From Anaerolineae bacterium (GTDB lineage Bacteria > Chloroflexota > Anaerolineae > Caldilineales > Caldilineaceae), in assembly GCA_030432295.1 (NCBI GenBank), contig JAUIHI010000012.1, positions 62,001-126,000 of the forward strand: DNA of 64,000 nucleotides, given 5' to 3'. The notes below the pieces were generated by a model. It made no database searches and was not told where the DNA came from. It saw only the letters and a program-made list of their open reading frames with translations. How positions within the stretch are numbered: the first letter of the stretch is position 1; every line of letters starts with the position of its first letter. Positions 8,818-17,234 of this stretch are shown one piece after another. Made by a program: the position numbers and the translations under genes.

Positions 8818-10665
8818 ATGCAAGAACAGAAAAAACTCAACCGTCGCGACTTTCTGCGCCTGAGCGGTATTGCCTCCGCCGGTGTGTTGGCCGCGGCCTG
8901 TGGTGCAACAGCACCTGCCGAAGCACCTGCAGCCGGTGGGGCAGCAGCGCCCGCAGCAGCACCTGCCGCAGCAGTGGAAGCGCCTGCCGCAAGCGGTGCG
9001 CTCAAGGAAGTAGCCCGAGAAAAATCACTGATCTTGATGTTTGGCGGTCAGCCGGGCCAGTTTGAGGACACGGGTCTGGGCAATCCCTACGCTACGGGTG
9101 CTACTCATCAAATCGGCAGTGCCGCCTTATGGGAGCCCCTCTTTTTCTACTCCGCCTATGGCGAAGGCGAAATTCCCTGGCTGGCTACGGGCTATGAGTA
9201 CAACGAAGACTTCACCGAATTGACCATCAGCATTCGGGATGGCGTGGAGTGGAGCGACGGCACACCCTTCACGGCCAAGGATGTAGTCTTTACCCTGAAT
9301 ATGCTCAAGGACGGTGCCCCGCTTTTGAGTCGGTCTCAGGCCACGGCAGCAGCTGTGGCGTCTGCCACAGCGGTGGATGACCTGACCGTACAGATCGTGA
9401 TGAACGGTCCCCGGCCACGTTACATGTTCAACCAGTTGATGTCCAAATTCGACACGGGCATCTATTTGGTACCGGAACACATCTATGCCGGCAAGACCCC
9501 GGACGAGATAGTATCGTTTGAATACTACGATCCCGAAAAGAACTGGCCACTGTCCACCGGACCCTACAAGATCGTCGCTTGGAATACCACCCAGAAATTC
9601 ATCGATCGCCGAGATGACTGGTGGGCCGTCAAGACCGGATTTATGGGTGAATTGCCAGCGATTGAGCGCATCGTCATCGCTCCCCGGGCTGATGACAGCA
9701 TCATGACACAGCGTATCATCAACAACGAGGTGGACTCCATTCTCGACCTGCGGGCCACAACCATTGCCGCTACAGTGTCTCAGAACCCTGCCATCATCAC
9801 CCATACGGGCAGAGAGTTGCCCTATGGCTATATGGACTGGTGGCCGAGTTCCATGTGGTTCAATCACGATGCTGAGCATTTTAGTGACAAGAACGTGCGC
9901 TGGGCCATCAGCTATGCCATTGACCGCCAGCAGTTGATTGATGTAGCGCTGGAAGGATCCGGCATGGTCGCATCCTTACCTTTCCCCGAATACCCGCCCC
10001 TGCTGCCCTACTACGAAGCGGCCAAACCTCTCCTGGAGAAATACAACACCAACGAGTACAACCTGGACAAAGTGGCAGAGCGCATGACCGCCTCCGGGTA
10101 TGAGAAGGATGCGGATGGTTTCTGGGCTAAGGATGGATCTCGGGTGCTGGCACCCTTTGGCGGTTGGTCAGTCTTCAATGACATTGGCCCCATCGTCGCC
10201 GAGCAGTTGCGCAAGGCTGGCTTTGAGGCCGACTATACGACACCTGCTGATCATGGCACCCGTATGAGTGACGGCAGTTATGGACTGTGGCTAAACGGCC
10301 ACGGTGGTACCATCCGGGATCCCTTCACCACCTTGGACTTCTACACCGGCAAGTACTATGCGCCCATTGGCGAACCGACAGCTCAGAGCTCCCGCTATAA
10401 CAACCCAGAGTACGATGCAATCCTTGAGGAGATGGCGACCACGCCTTCAGACCAACCAAAGTATATGGATCTCTTCTTGTCCGCACTTGAAATCTGGCTG
10501 GATGACTTGGTTGATGCGCCAATCCAACAGTGGATGCATCGCATTCCCATGAACACCACTTACTGGTCGGACTGGCCCACTGCCGACAACAGCTACGTGA
10601 ACGGTTCCTTCTGGCACCTGACCTTCCCCTTGATGCTGCATCGCATGAAGCCAACACAGGGGTAG
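8818..10665 (+). CDS. Peptide-type ABC importer solute-binding lipoprotein
   Basis: A 615-residue solute-binding protein of family 5 (SBP_bac_5; Dpp/Opp type). The N-terminus has a twin-arginine signal (NRRDFLRLSG, residues 8-17) and a lipobox with Cys28 (VLAAAC), followed by an Ala/Pro-rich linker (residues 30-60). This points to Tat export and lipid anchoring outside the membrane. Family landmarks include SIRDGVEWSDGTPFTAKDVVF, NVRWAISYAIDRQQLIDVAL and LSTGPYKIVAWN. It is the first gene of the operon with two permeases and two ATPases, so it captures the substrate, probably peptides or oligosaccharides. The 3' end (about WPTADNSYVNGSFW) matches the stump found after the last gene of the operon. 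Confidence 0.92.
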   Translation: MQEQKKLNRRDFLRLSGIASAGVLAAACGATAPAEAPAAGGAAAPAAAPAAAVEAPAASGALKEVAREKSLILMFGGQPGQFEDTGLGNPYATGATHQIGSAALWEPLFFYSAYGEGEIPWLATGYEYNEDFTELTISIRDGVEWSDGTPFTAKDVVFTLNMLKDGAPLLSRSQATAAAVASATAVDDLTVQIVMNGPRPRYMFNQLMSKFDTGIYLVPEHIYAGKTPDEIVSFEYYDPEKNWPLSTGPYKIVAWNTTQKFIDRRDDWWAVKTGFMGELPAIERIVIAPRADDSIMTQRIINNEVDSILDLRATTIAATVSQNPAIITHTGRELPYGYMDWWPSSMWFNHDAEHFSDKNVRWAISYAIDRQQLIDVALEGSGMVASLPFPEYPPLLPYYEAAKPLLEKYNTNEYNLDKVAERMTASGYEKDADGFWAKDGSRVLAPFGGWSVFNDIGPIVAEQLRKAGFEADYTTPADHGTRMSDGSYGLWLNGHGGTIRDPFTTLDFYTGKYYAPIGEPTAQSSRYNNPEYDAILEEMATTPSDQPKYMDLFLSALEIWLDDLVDAPIQQWMHRIPMNTTYWSDWPTADNSYVNGSFWHLTFPLMLHRMKPTQG

Positions 10666-10789
10666 TTCAGGGGGGAAATTCGCCTAGAAACAAAGTCTTC
10701 ACTGACGCCTTGCGAGAATCGTGAAGTTTATCGCAAGGCCAGGAAGTAATGCCTAGACGATACTTCCATTGGGCTTGCGTGCAATAGCA

Positions 10790-10829
10790 AATTGACAGAG
10801 GGGTTGGTTCGCCTGCCCCTCTGTCAATT
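10790..10829 (+). terminator. Intercistronic hairpin after the binding-protein gene
   Basis: A perfect 14-bp stem (AATTGACAGAGGGG and its complement) with a 12-base loop lies between the solute-binding gene and the first permease. The following bases (GTCTTACTTGG) are only weakly T-rich. This fits a partial terminator or mRNA-stabilising hairpin that raises binding-protein output relative to the permeases. Confidence 0.6.
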
Positions 10830-10922
10830 GTCTTACTTGGATTATTTCAATGAGTTAGCTATTGACCTAGCCTACACCGCAGAATGTGGTTTCTCCTCAC
10901 TGGACCTAATAGAAGGATAGAC

Positions 10923-11933
10923 ATGAGGTACTCCAAACAATATTTATTGCGCCGGGTTGGATTGCTATTGCTCATTATCTGGTCGGCCGCGACCTTCAAC
11001 TTCATAATTCCGCGTATCACGCCACGCAACCCGCTGCGCGAGAAGTTGCTACAGGAAGCTTCGCGCAGCGGCTATATCCCGATTGGGTTTGACGAGATGG
11101 TCGCAGCGTACGAGACGAAGTTTGGTCTGGATCTGCCTATTTGGCGGCAGTACATCAATTACTTGGGTGATATGGCTCGACTTGACCTGGGTTTTTCTAT
11201 CGCCAGCTACCCCAAGACTGTCTGGCAGGTGATCCTGGAGGGTTTGCCCTGGACTATCGGGCTCTTGGCAGTAACGACGATAATTGCCTTTGCGCTGGGT
11301 ACCCTGCTGGGCGCGCTGATGGCATGGCAAAACTCCGGACCTTTCGTGCGCTATGTGATGCCGTCCATCCTAATCTTTGGCGCCATCCCTGCCTATGTGA
11401 TTGCTCTTTCGCTGGTCTACTTCTTTGCCTTTCGACTGAAAATCCTGCCTACGGGGGGAGGGTATGGCATTAGCACCATCCCCGCGCTCAGCATCCCCTT
11501 TATCTTGGAGATATTAAAACACTCCATCTTGCCGGCCCTGGCCCTGGTACTGGCCCGTACCGGCGGTTGGGCATTGGGTATGCGTGGCATGATGGTAACG
11601 GTAGAGGGCGAGGACTATATGACCTTTGCCGAGGCAAAAGGGGTCAAAGATTGGCGTCTTTTCTACAAGTACGGTGTACGCAACGCTCTTTTGCCCCAAG
11701 TGACAGGCTTGGCTCTAGCCTTAAGTTTTGTGGTTTCGGGCGCGGTTCTGGTGGAACTGGTCATGGGTTATCCAGGGCTGGGCACAAAACTGGCTCAGGC
11801 TGTTACACAACTGGACTACTTTGTGATTCAAGGGATTGTATTTGTCATCATTCTAACCCTTGCTATCGCCATGTTGGTCATCGACCTGCTCTACCCATTG
11901 CTGGATCCTCGAATCAGCTACGAAGGAGGATAG
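10923..11933 (+). CDS. ABC importer permease, DppB/OppB type
   Basis: A 336-residue inner-membrane permease. MRYSKQYLLRRVGLLLLIIW begins the first helix, and the family block EDYMTFAEAKGVKDWRLFYK-YGVRNALLP is the EAA loop that contacts the ATPase. The C-terminus ends with the typical LLYPLLDPRISYEGG. The ATG at 10923 is chosen because AGAAGG lies just upstream; the earlier in-frame ATG at 10884 has no such site. It ends one base before the next permease. The long periplasmic segment after helix 1 and the EAA sequence are those of OppB/DppB. Confidence 0.92.
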   Translation: MRYSKQYLLRRVGLLLLIIWSAATFNFIIPRITPRNPLREKLLQEASRSGYIPIGFDEMVAAYETKFGLDLPIWRQYINYLGDMARLDLGFSIASYPKTVWQVILEGLPWTIGLLAVTTIIAFALGTLLGALMAWQNSGPFVRYVMPSILIFGAIPAYVIALSLVYFFAFRLKILPTGGGYGISTIPALSIPFILEILKHSILPALALVLARTGGWALGMRGMMVTVEGEDYMTFAEAKGVKDWRLFYKYGVRNALLPQVTGLALALSFVVSGAVLVELVMGYPGLGTKLAQAVTQLDYFVIQGIVFVIILTLAIAMLVIDLLYPLLDPRISYEGG

Positions 11934-11934
11934 C

Positions 11935-12858
11935 ATGCAGCGTATTATAATTGCCCTGCGCTACATACGACGCAACGTATCACTGGCCATCGGTTTGGGG
12001 ATTTTGATCTTTCTGATCCTCTTTGCCGTCATCGGTTCCTTTCTCGTAGACACAAAGGTTGACCCCTATCCACTGGCTGGACCGGCCAGTGTTGCACCCA
12101 CACTCAGTTATTGTCCACGCACGGATCCGGAGTGCGCCCAGGTGGAACCCGTGGCCTATCCCTTTGGCACTGACGGTCAGGGAAGAGACCTCTTTGCTGT
12201 CGCCGTTGTAGGTACGTGGATGACAATTCGTATTGGTCTCCTGGCTGGTATGATTGGACTGGCGATCGGTACTGTCCTAGGCTTCACCTCTGCGTACTAT
12301 GGAGGAGTCTACGACGCCTTTATCCAATGGACTGTCGACGTATTACTCACGGTACCTGGTCTGTTGATCTTGATCATCATAGCGTCCACCATCGCCGGAT
12401 TGGAAAACGGCAAGACGTTGACGATCAACCAGATGGGTCTCGTCATTGCCCTCCTGGCCTGGATGGGTCCCACCCGGACTATTCGATCCCAGGTGCTCAG
12501 CATGCGTGAACGCCCTTATGTGATGATGGCCCGGCTCAACGGCATGTCCAGCCTGGGCATCATCTTTCGCGAAATGATCCCTAACTTGCTGCCCTATCTG
12601 GGCGCGGGTCTGGTAGGCTCGGTCACGGGGGCCATCTTCGCTTCCATGGGTCTGGCCGCGCTCGGTTTAGGACCTCTGCGTGAACCTACTCTGGGGGTGA
12701 CCATCTATTGGGTGATCAACCAAAATGCCTTCTTGCGCGGACTCTGGTGGTGGGCGGCTGTGCCAATTGTCATTGTTGCGCTGATCTTCATTATGCTGTT
12801 CTTGATTTCCATGGGCCTGGACGAAGTGGCCAATCCTAGAGTGAGGAGGGCCCGATGA
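11935..12858 (+). CDS. ABC importer permease, DppC/OppC type
   Basis: A 307-residue second permease. The N-terminal helix (LAIGLGILIFLILFAVIGSF) is followed by the OppC landmark FGTDGQGRDLFAVAVVGTWM and an EAA loop (VMMARLNGMSSLGIIFREMI-PNLLPYL). A GAAGGAGG site lies directly before ATG 11935. The gene overlaps the next ATPase gene by 4 bases, so the genes are translationally coupled. It forms the channel with the DppB-type protein. A short insert with two cysteines (YCPRTDPECAQ) in the first external loop is slightly unusual. Confidence 0.92.
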   Translation: MQRIIIALRYIRRNVSLAIGLGILIFLILFAVIGSFLVDTKVDPYPLAGPASVAPTLSYCPRTDPECAQVEPVAYPFGTDGQGRDLFAVAVVGTWMTIRIGLLAGMIGLAIGTVLGFTSAYYGGVYDAFIQWTVDVLLTVPGLLILIIIASTIAGLENGKTLTINQMGLVIALLAWMGPTRTIRSQVLSMRERPYVMMARLNGMSSLGIIFREMIPNLLPYLGAGLVGSVTGAIFASMGLAALGLGPLREPTLGVTIYWVINQNAFLRGLWWWAAVPIVIVALIFIMLFLISMGLDEVANPRVRRAR

Positions 12859-13841
12859 GCAGAGAACACATACTACAGATCAAAAACTTGGATGTTCAAT
12901 ATTACACGGATGCAGGAATCGTCTACGCCAACAACAAAATCAATCTAGAACTGAAAGCGGGCGAACGTCTTGGCTTGGTGGGTGAATCCGGCTCAGGCAA
13001 GTCCACTCTAGCCTTGGCGATTTTGGGTATGATCAAGCCGCCGGGTGGCATTGCTGGAGGAGAAATTCTTCTTGACGGACGCGATATCACCAAACTAGAC
13101 GAAGAAGAGACGCGCCAGATGCGGGGACGAGAGATCAGTATGATCCCCCAGGGAGCCATGAACTCGCTCAACCCGGTCATGCGCGTCAAAGATCAGATTA
13201 TCGATTCGGTGATCGATCATGAACTTGGTCTGGGCAAGGAGGAGATGGAAGAGATGGTTAGGTATGCCCTGGAAGCGGTGGAGTTAGATCGCACGGTGGG
13301 CAATATGTATCCCCACGAGCTTAGCGGCGGCATGAAACAGCGCGCCTGTATCGCCATCGCCATCGCCATGAAACCCAAAGTGATCATCGCCGACGAGCCA
13401 ACCAGTGCATTGGATGTGGTAACCCAACGTCAGGTAATGCAGACTATTCGCCGCATTCAGGAAGAGATGGGCGCGGCGGTGATTATGATCGGCCACGATA
13501 TGGGCTTGATGGCCCAGTTTGTAGACCGCCTGGCTGTGATGTATGCGGGCCAGATGGCGGAGGTTGCGCCCAAAGAAGGAGCTTTCCGTGCGCCTATGCA
13601 CCCCTACACCCAGATGCTAATTGAGAGCCTGCCCAAACTTGGTGCCAAAGGCGAATTTCATGGCATCCCCGGCATCACACCGTTGCTGCGCGATCTGCCG
13701 CCGGGCTGTGTTTTCAATCCTCGCTGCCCCCAATCTTTTGGTCCATGCAAGGAAGTCATGCCCAAATTTCTAGAACATCGGCCCAACCAATGGGTCGCCT
13801 GCCACCTGTATGAGAACGAAAGCGAGCCAGCCCGCTCATGA
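12855..13841 (+). CDS. ABC importer ATPase, DppD/OppD type
   Basis: A 328-residue ATP-binding subunit. Walker A is GESGSGKST, the signature is LSGGMKQRA, Walker B is VIIADEPTSALD, and the H-loop is GHDMG. The C-terminal oligopeptide-transporter extension includes PPGCVFNPRCPQSFGPC, the Cys cluster that in some Dpp/Opp ATPases binds an Fe-S cluster. It overlaps both neighbours by 4 bases (ATGA), so the stoichiometry is coupled. It energises import with the next gene product. Confidence 0.93.
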   Translation: MSREHILQIKNLDVQYYTDAGIVYANNKINLELKAGERLGLVGESGSGKSTLALAILGMIKPPGGIAGGEILLDGRDITKLDEEETRQMRGREISMIPQGAMNSLNPVMRVKDQIIDSVIDHELGLGKEEMEEMVRYALEAVELDRTVGNMYPHELSGGMKQRACIAIAIAMKPKVIIADEPTSALDVVTQRQVMQTIRRIQEEMGAAVIMIGHDMGLMAQFVDRLAVMYAGQMAEVAPKEGAFRAPMHPYTQMLIESLPKLGAKGEFHGIPGITPLLRDLPPGCVFNPRCPQSFGPCKEVMPKFLEHRPNQWVACHLYENESEPARS

Positions 13842-14866
13842 GCGAACTACTACTGGAACTCAAAAATGTAACGAAACAGTTCAAAGGTGGCACGGTTGCC
13901 CTTGACAACATTTCCTTCTCGATAGATGCGGATGAGCCTAGTATTATTGCCATAGCCGGTGAGAGTGGTAGCGGCAAGACGACCCTCGGTTTGATGGCAA
14001 TGGGCTTCCTCACGGCGAGCACCGGCAGCGTGCTGTATAGAGGCAATGACCTGGCCGAGATGAGCGGAAGTGATCACAAGGAATTTCGCAAAGAAGTGCA
14101 GGCAGTCTTTCAAGATCCCTTTGCGGTCTACAACCCCTTCTACAAAGTAGACCACATTATGGAAGTGCCGATTGCCAACTTCAAGATGGCAAGCAGCAAG
14201 AAAGAAGCCAGAGAGATGATGGAACAGGCGCTGATCAGTGTGGGTCTGCGCCCAGAAGAAACGCTGGGGCGCTTTCCCCATCAGTTAAGCGGTGGCCAAC
14301 GCCAGCGTATAGCCCTGGGCCGTGCCCTGCTCCTGCGCCCCAAGCTCCTGATTGCGGATGAGCCGGTTTCCATGGTAGACGCATCTCTGCGTGCCACGAT
14401 TCTGGAGGCTATGGACAAGCTGAACAAAGAGTTCGGCATCACCGTCCTCTACATCACTCACGATCTGACCACTGCTTATCACGTCAGCGATTATATACTG
14501 ATCCTTTACAAGGGGTCGATTATGGAGGCCGGGGATATTGAGTCTATCATCCGCAACCCCCAGCACCCCTACACCCAACTGCTCATCGGTTCTATTCCTT
14601 GGCCTGATCTGGACCGGGTGTGGGGCGAGGATATCGCAATAATCGATATCGAAGAGGATACTTCCGAGGAATCTCGCGTCGGTTGCAAGTTCGCCGGTCG
14701 CTGCCCCCATGTGATGGACAAGTGCAAAGTCGCGCCTCCCCCCCTCTACTGGCCGGATGACAACAATCGGGTGGCCTCCTGCTATCTTTTCGACGACAAG
14801 CCAGTGTTGCCTGGTGACGATGTGGGTACGCTTTTCCGTTCCAAGAAAGTCGCCGTATCTCGCTAA
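13838..14866 (+). CDS. ABC importer ATPase, DppF/OppF type
   Basis: A 342-residue second ATP-binding subunit. Walker A is GESGSGKTT, the signature is LSGGQRQRI, Walker B is LLIADEPVSMVD, and the H-loop is ITHDLTT. The C-terminal extension carries the cysteine cluster CKFAGRCPHVMDKC. It is the last intact gene of the importer operon. Its stop codon abuts a fragment of a second solute-binding protein, and a strong terminator follows at 15031. Confidence 0.93.
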   Translation: MSELLLELKNVTKQFKGGTVALDNISFSIDADEPSIIAIAGESGSGKTTLGLMAMGFLTASTGSVLYRGNDLAEMSGSDHKEFRKEVQAVFQDPFAVYNPFYKVDHIMEVPIANFKMASSKKEAREMMEQALISVGLRPEETLGRFPHQLSGGQRQRIALGRALLLRPKLLIADEPVSMVDASLRATILEAMDKLNKEFGITVLYITHDLTTAYHVSDYILILYKGSIMEAGDIESIIRNPQHPYTQLLIGSIPWPDLDRVWGEDIAIIDIEEDTSEESRVGCKFAGRCPHVMDKCKVAPPPLYWPDDNNRVASCYLFDDKPVLPGDDVGTLFRSKKVAVSR

Positions 14867-14982
14867 CCATCGGTTTGACTAACTGGCCTGATCGGGACAA
14901 CCCTTATGTCAACGGCGCGTTCTGGACGATGACGATGACGATTGGGATGATTCTGCACAACATGAAGGCGACAAACGCATAA
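14866..14982 (+). pseudogene. 3' stump of a second solute-binding protein
   Basis: Directly after the OppF-type stop, in another frame, 39 codons read TIG-LTNWPDRDNPYVNGAFW-TMTMTIGMILHNMKATNA-stop. This matches the end of the solute-binding protein at 8818 (SDWPTADNSYVNGSFW, then LMLHRMKPTQG-stop). There is no start codon and no upstream part. The stump implies that a second binding-protein gene once followed the ATPases and that all but its last codons was lost, probably by a deletion ending at the OppF stop. Confidence 0.75.
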
Positions 14983-15030
14983 AAAAGGACTGTCCGTCCC
15001 AGTATTGATGCTCTGGACAATCTGAATGAG

Positions 15031-15065
15031 AAAGGCCGATGCCGTGTGGCATCGGCCTTTCGTTT
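15031..15065 (+). terminator. Rho-independent terminator of the importer operon
   Basis: A perfect 13-bp stem (AAAGGCCGATGCC and its complement, 15031-15060) with a GTGT loop, followed by CGTTT. It ends the 8818-14982 transcription unit. Confidence 0.85.
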
Positions 15066-15154
15066 AGATGCCCTTTTGGTGCTGTTGCTGGTATACTATA
15101 GGCAGATTTTCGCCAAAAACCTGTGCCGCTTGCCCGAAGACGAGGGAGGTCCGT

Positions 15155-15703
15155 ATGCTACTTTTACGTCCTATTCTTCGATCTGTCAGCCTGCCACTCT
15201 TTCTCGCCCTTCTGGTGTCGGCCTGTAATCCAATCGCGGCGACGATTCCACCACCCCAGGCAGGCTAGTCTTCGGACTGCCCAGTCACCCAACCGATGGA
15301 ATCGCCCTACACGCCGCCCGCTCCCTACCCTGCACCGCCAGATAATTACTTCTGGTATGGCTCCGACACCCTGTGGACCGGCCTGCCCGACGACGGTATT
15401 TGGCGGGGGCTGCCCCACAACGACGACGGCTACGGCCAGAAGCTCTTTGTCTGGCGGGTGGGCTATGACCCAACGGCTGAACCTCAACCGCGGCTGGCAG
15501 TCAGTGGACGACGGCTGGATAGCGATGCGTCGCCCCTGATCGGCCATGTCCCAACCACCCACGCCTTCGGGCCGAACATTCACTCGGCGATGGTCACAGG
15601 AATCACCTTTCCCACTGCCGGCTGCTGGGAAGTTACCGCCACCTACACACCTGCCGAAGGTGGCAGCGCGGCACTGACATTTGTAGTTGAGGTCGAAGAA
15701 TAA
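15155..15703 (+). pseudogene. Secreted lipoprotein gene interrupted by an in-frame TAG
   Basis: GAGGGAGGT precedes ATG 15155, which begins a lipoprotein signal peptide (lipobox LLVSAC). After 37 codons (PPPQAG) a TAG stop lies at 15266-15268, and the same frame then continues open to 15703 with SSDCPVTQPMESPYTPPAPY, FWYGSDTLWTGLP, YGQKLFVWRVGYD, VSGRRLDSDASPLIGHVP and FPTAGCWEVTATY. From memory, the CPVT-P start, the LW-WR strand and the FPTxGCWEVT ending recur in one family of secreted proteins in Chloroflexota and Acidobacteria. Because the frame does not change, the gene was probably inactivated by one base change, or the base is an error. Without readthrough, only the piece from ATG 15296 could be made, lacking the export signal. 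Confidence 0.65.
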
Positions 15704-15713
15704 CGTTCCCGAA

Positions 15714-15765
15714 CCAGTCAACTAATGAACCAATCAACCGGTTGATTGGTTCATTAGTTGACTGG
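15714..15765. repeat. Perfect 52-bp palindrome
   Basis: The 52 bases centred on AACCGGTT (15736-15743) read the same on both strands without mismatch; the left arm contains AACTAATGAACCAATCAACC. It sits between the broken lipoprotein gene and the next gene and may act as a transcription terminator or cruciform. The word AACCAATCAAC reappears in arrays near 30700-30825. Confidence 0.85.
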
Positions 15766-15789
15766 CGTCCCCCCATCCAAAGGATTCTT

Positions 15790-16347
15790 ATGGCAACTTT
15801 CTACGACTCTATCTCCCCCGATCTGCAAGAATGGATCGAGGCTCAGCACATCTTCTTCGTTGCCTCTGCACCTCTCAGCGCCGAGGGCCACGTCAACCTC
15901 TCGCCCAAAGGACTCGACTGCTTCCGGGTCCTCGGACCCAACCGGGTGGCCTATCTGGACCTGACCGGCAGCGGCAACGAAACATCCGCCCATTTGGCCG
16001 AAAACGGGCGGATCACTTTTATGTTCTGTTCCTTCGACAAAGCGCCCCGCATTACCCGCCTCTTTGGCCGGGGAGAGACGACTCTACCCGGCGACGCGGC
16101 GTGGGCTGAACTGGCCGGTCACTTCCCCGCTGGCTATGCGGGCGTGCGTCAAATTATCAGCGCAGACATTTATCAAGCCCAGACCTCCTGCGGCTTTGCC
16201 GTGCCATTTATGCAATTCGCCGGAGAACGGGACACCCTCCTGCGCGCTTCTGCCGCCAAGGGAGAGGAAGGGATGGCCCAATACCAACGGGAGAAAAACT
16301 CCGTCAGCGTGGACGGGCTGCCCACACCCCTGGCTTCCCACTTATGA
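15790..16347 (+). CDS. Pyridoxamine 5'-phosphate oxidase-like FMN-binding protein
   Basis: A 185-residue protein of the PNPOx-like split-barrel family. MATFYDSISPDLQEWIEAQH, NLSPKGLDCFRVLGPNRVAY and AHLAENGRITFMFCSF are typical of the general-stress/PNPOx subgroup that binds FMN or F420. The substrate is unknown. ATG 15790 is chosen with AAAGGA upstream; an earlier in-frame ATG lies inside the palindrome and is unlikely. It overlaps the next gene by 4 bases, so the three following genes probably form one unit. Confidence 0.85.
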   Translation: MATFYDSISPDLQEWIEAQHIFFVASAPLSAEGHVNLSPKGLDCFRVLGPNRVAYLDLTGSGNETSAHLAENGRITFMFCSFDKAPRITRLFGRGETTLPGDAAWAELAGHFPAGYAGVRQIISADIYQAQTSCGFAVPFMQFAGERDTLLRASAAKGEEGMAQYQREKNSVSVDGLPTPLASHL

Positions 16348-16718
16348 CGATGCAATCACCAATTATCAATCGGGTGGGAATGGTTTTTGTCCCGGTGGCA
16401 GAAATGGCGCGATCCATTGCCTGGTACAGCCATCTGCTCGGACTACCTATCGGCGCACCCGCGCACAACGGCACAATCTACGATCTGCCTATGCAGGGCG
16501 AGACCGGCGTGATTCTGGACAGCACGAATCCCGTCGTTCACAACTCATCCCAGCCGCTCTTTTTCTTCTGGACAGACGACATTTCCACCACCCATACATT
16601 TCTGCAAGAGTCCGGCGTGGAGATTCTCAGCCAGGCCGAAGACATCGGCAGTGTCACCACCCTGCGCTTTCGCGATCCAGACGGCAATCTGCTGATGGTC
16701 TGTCAACGAAACAGGTGA
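16344..16718 (+). CDS. VOC-family (glyoxalase/bleomycin-resistance-like) protein
   Basis: A 124-residue single-module protein of the vicinal oxygen chelate fold. MVFVPVAEMARSIAWYSHLL is the first beta-alpha unit and LRFRDPDGNLLMVCQ is the typical end. Such proteins bind a metal and act as dioxygenases, glyoxalases or resistance binders; which applies here cannot be told. The start overlaps the PNPOx-like gene by 4 bases. Confidence 0.8.
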   Translation: MTMQSPIINRVGMVFVPVAEMARSIAWYSHLLGLPIGAPAHNGTIYDLPMQGETGVILDSTNPVVHNSSQPLFFFWTDDISTTHTFLQESGVEILSQAEDIGSVTTLRFRDPDGNLLMVCQRNR

Positions 16719-16723
16719 AACAA

Positions 16724-17149
16724 ATGTTGGAGATTACATACACCACGGACATCAACCGCATAGACTGGGATGCACTGAAGGCAGCGGTCGCCGACGACGA
16801 CTTCGACAACGGGCGCACGGCAGAGCAGATGCGTCTGTCGTGCGAGAACAGCGCGGTCAACATCTTCGCCTATGCGGGCGATGAAATCGTCGGCAATGCC
16901 CGTGCCCTCTCCGACGGCGTCTGCAACGCATATGTGGTCGATGTGTGGACGAAAACGCCCTACCGCAAGCGGGGAATCGCGCGCCGAATGATGGAAATGA
17001 TCGCCGAGCGGGTTCCCGGTCAGCACATCTACCTGGCCGCAGACGACGACGTATACGACCTCTACACGAAGCTTGGATATGCGAAGGACGGCCACGGCAT
17101 GTCCCGCGTCGTCGGCAAGTGGCTGCAAAACGAAAGCCGTAACGAATAG
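16724..17149 (+). CDS. GNAT-family N-acetyltransferase
   Basis: A 141-residue acetyltransferase. The acetyl-CoA loop is seen in VVDVWTKTPYRKRGIARRMM (the R-x-x-G-x-A motif A), and IYLAADDDVYDLYTKLGYAK is the usual C-terminal strand and helix. It starts 5 bases after the VOC gene, suggesting co-transcription. The acceptor substrate is unknown. Confidence 0.85.
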   Translation: MLEITYTTDINRIDWDALKAAVADDDFDNGRTAEQMRLSCENSAVNIFAYAGDEIVGNARALSDGVCNAYVVDVWTKTPYRKRGIARRMMEMIAERVPGQHIYLAADDDVYDLYTKLGYAKDGHGMSRVVGKWLQNESRNE

Positions 17150-17162
17150 CCCCGGTCTGACG

Positions 17163-17215
17163 GCGTTGTCATTCGCTATTCACCATTCACTATTCGCTAT
17201 TCACTATTACTTCCT
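17163..17215. repeat. Short tandem words in the gap before the M16 gene
   Basis: The gap carries degenerate copies of ATTCACTATTCGCTATTCAC, period about 7-15 bases. It is one of several such low-complexity words between genes in this window. Confidence 0.5.
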
Positions 17216-17234
17216 TCCGTTCCCGGAGTCACCC

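Noticed and set aside
15266-15268. TAG read as pyrrolysine
   Set aside because: Nothing in the protein family or the window supports pyrrolysine use; a simple nonsense change is more likely.
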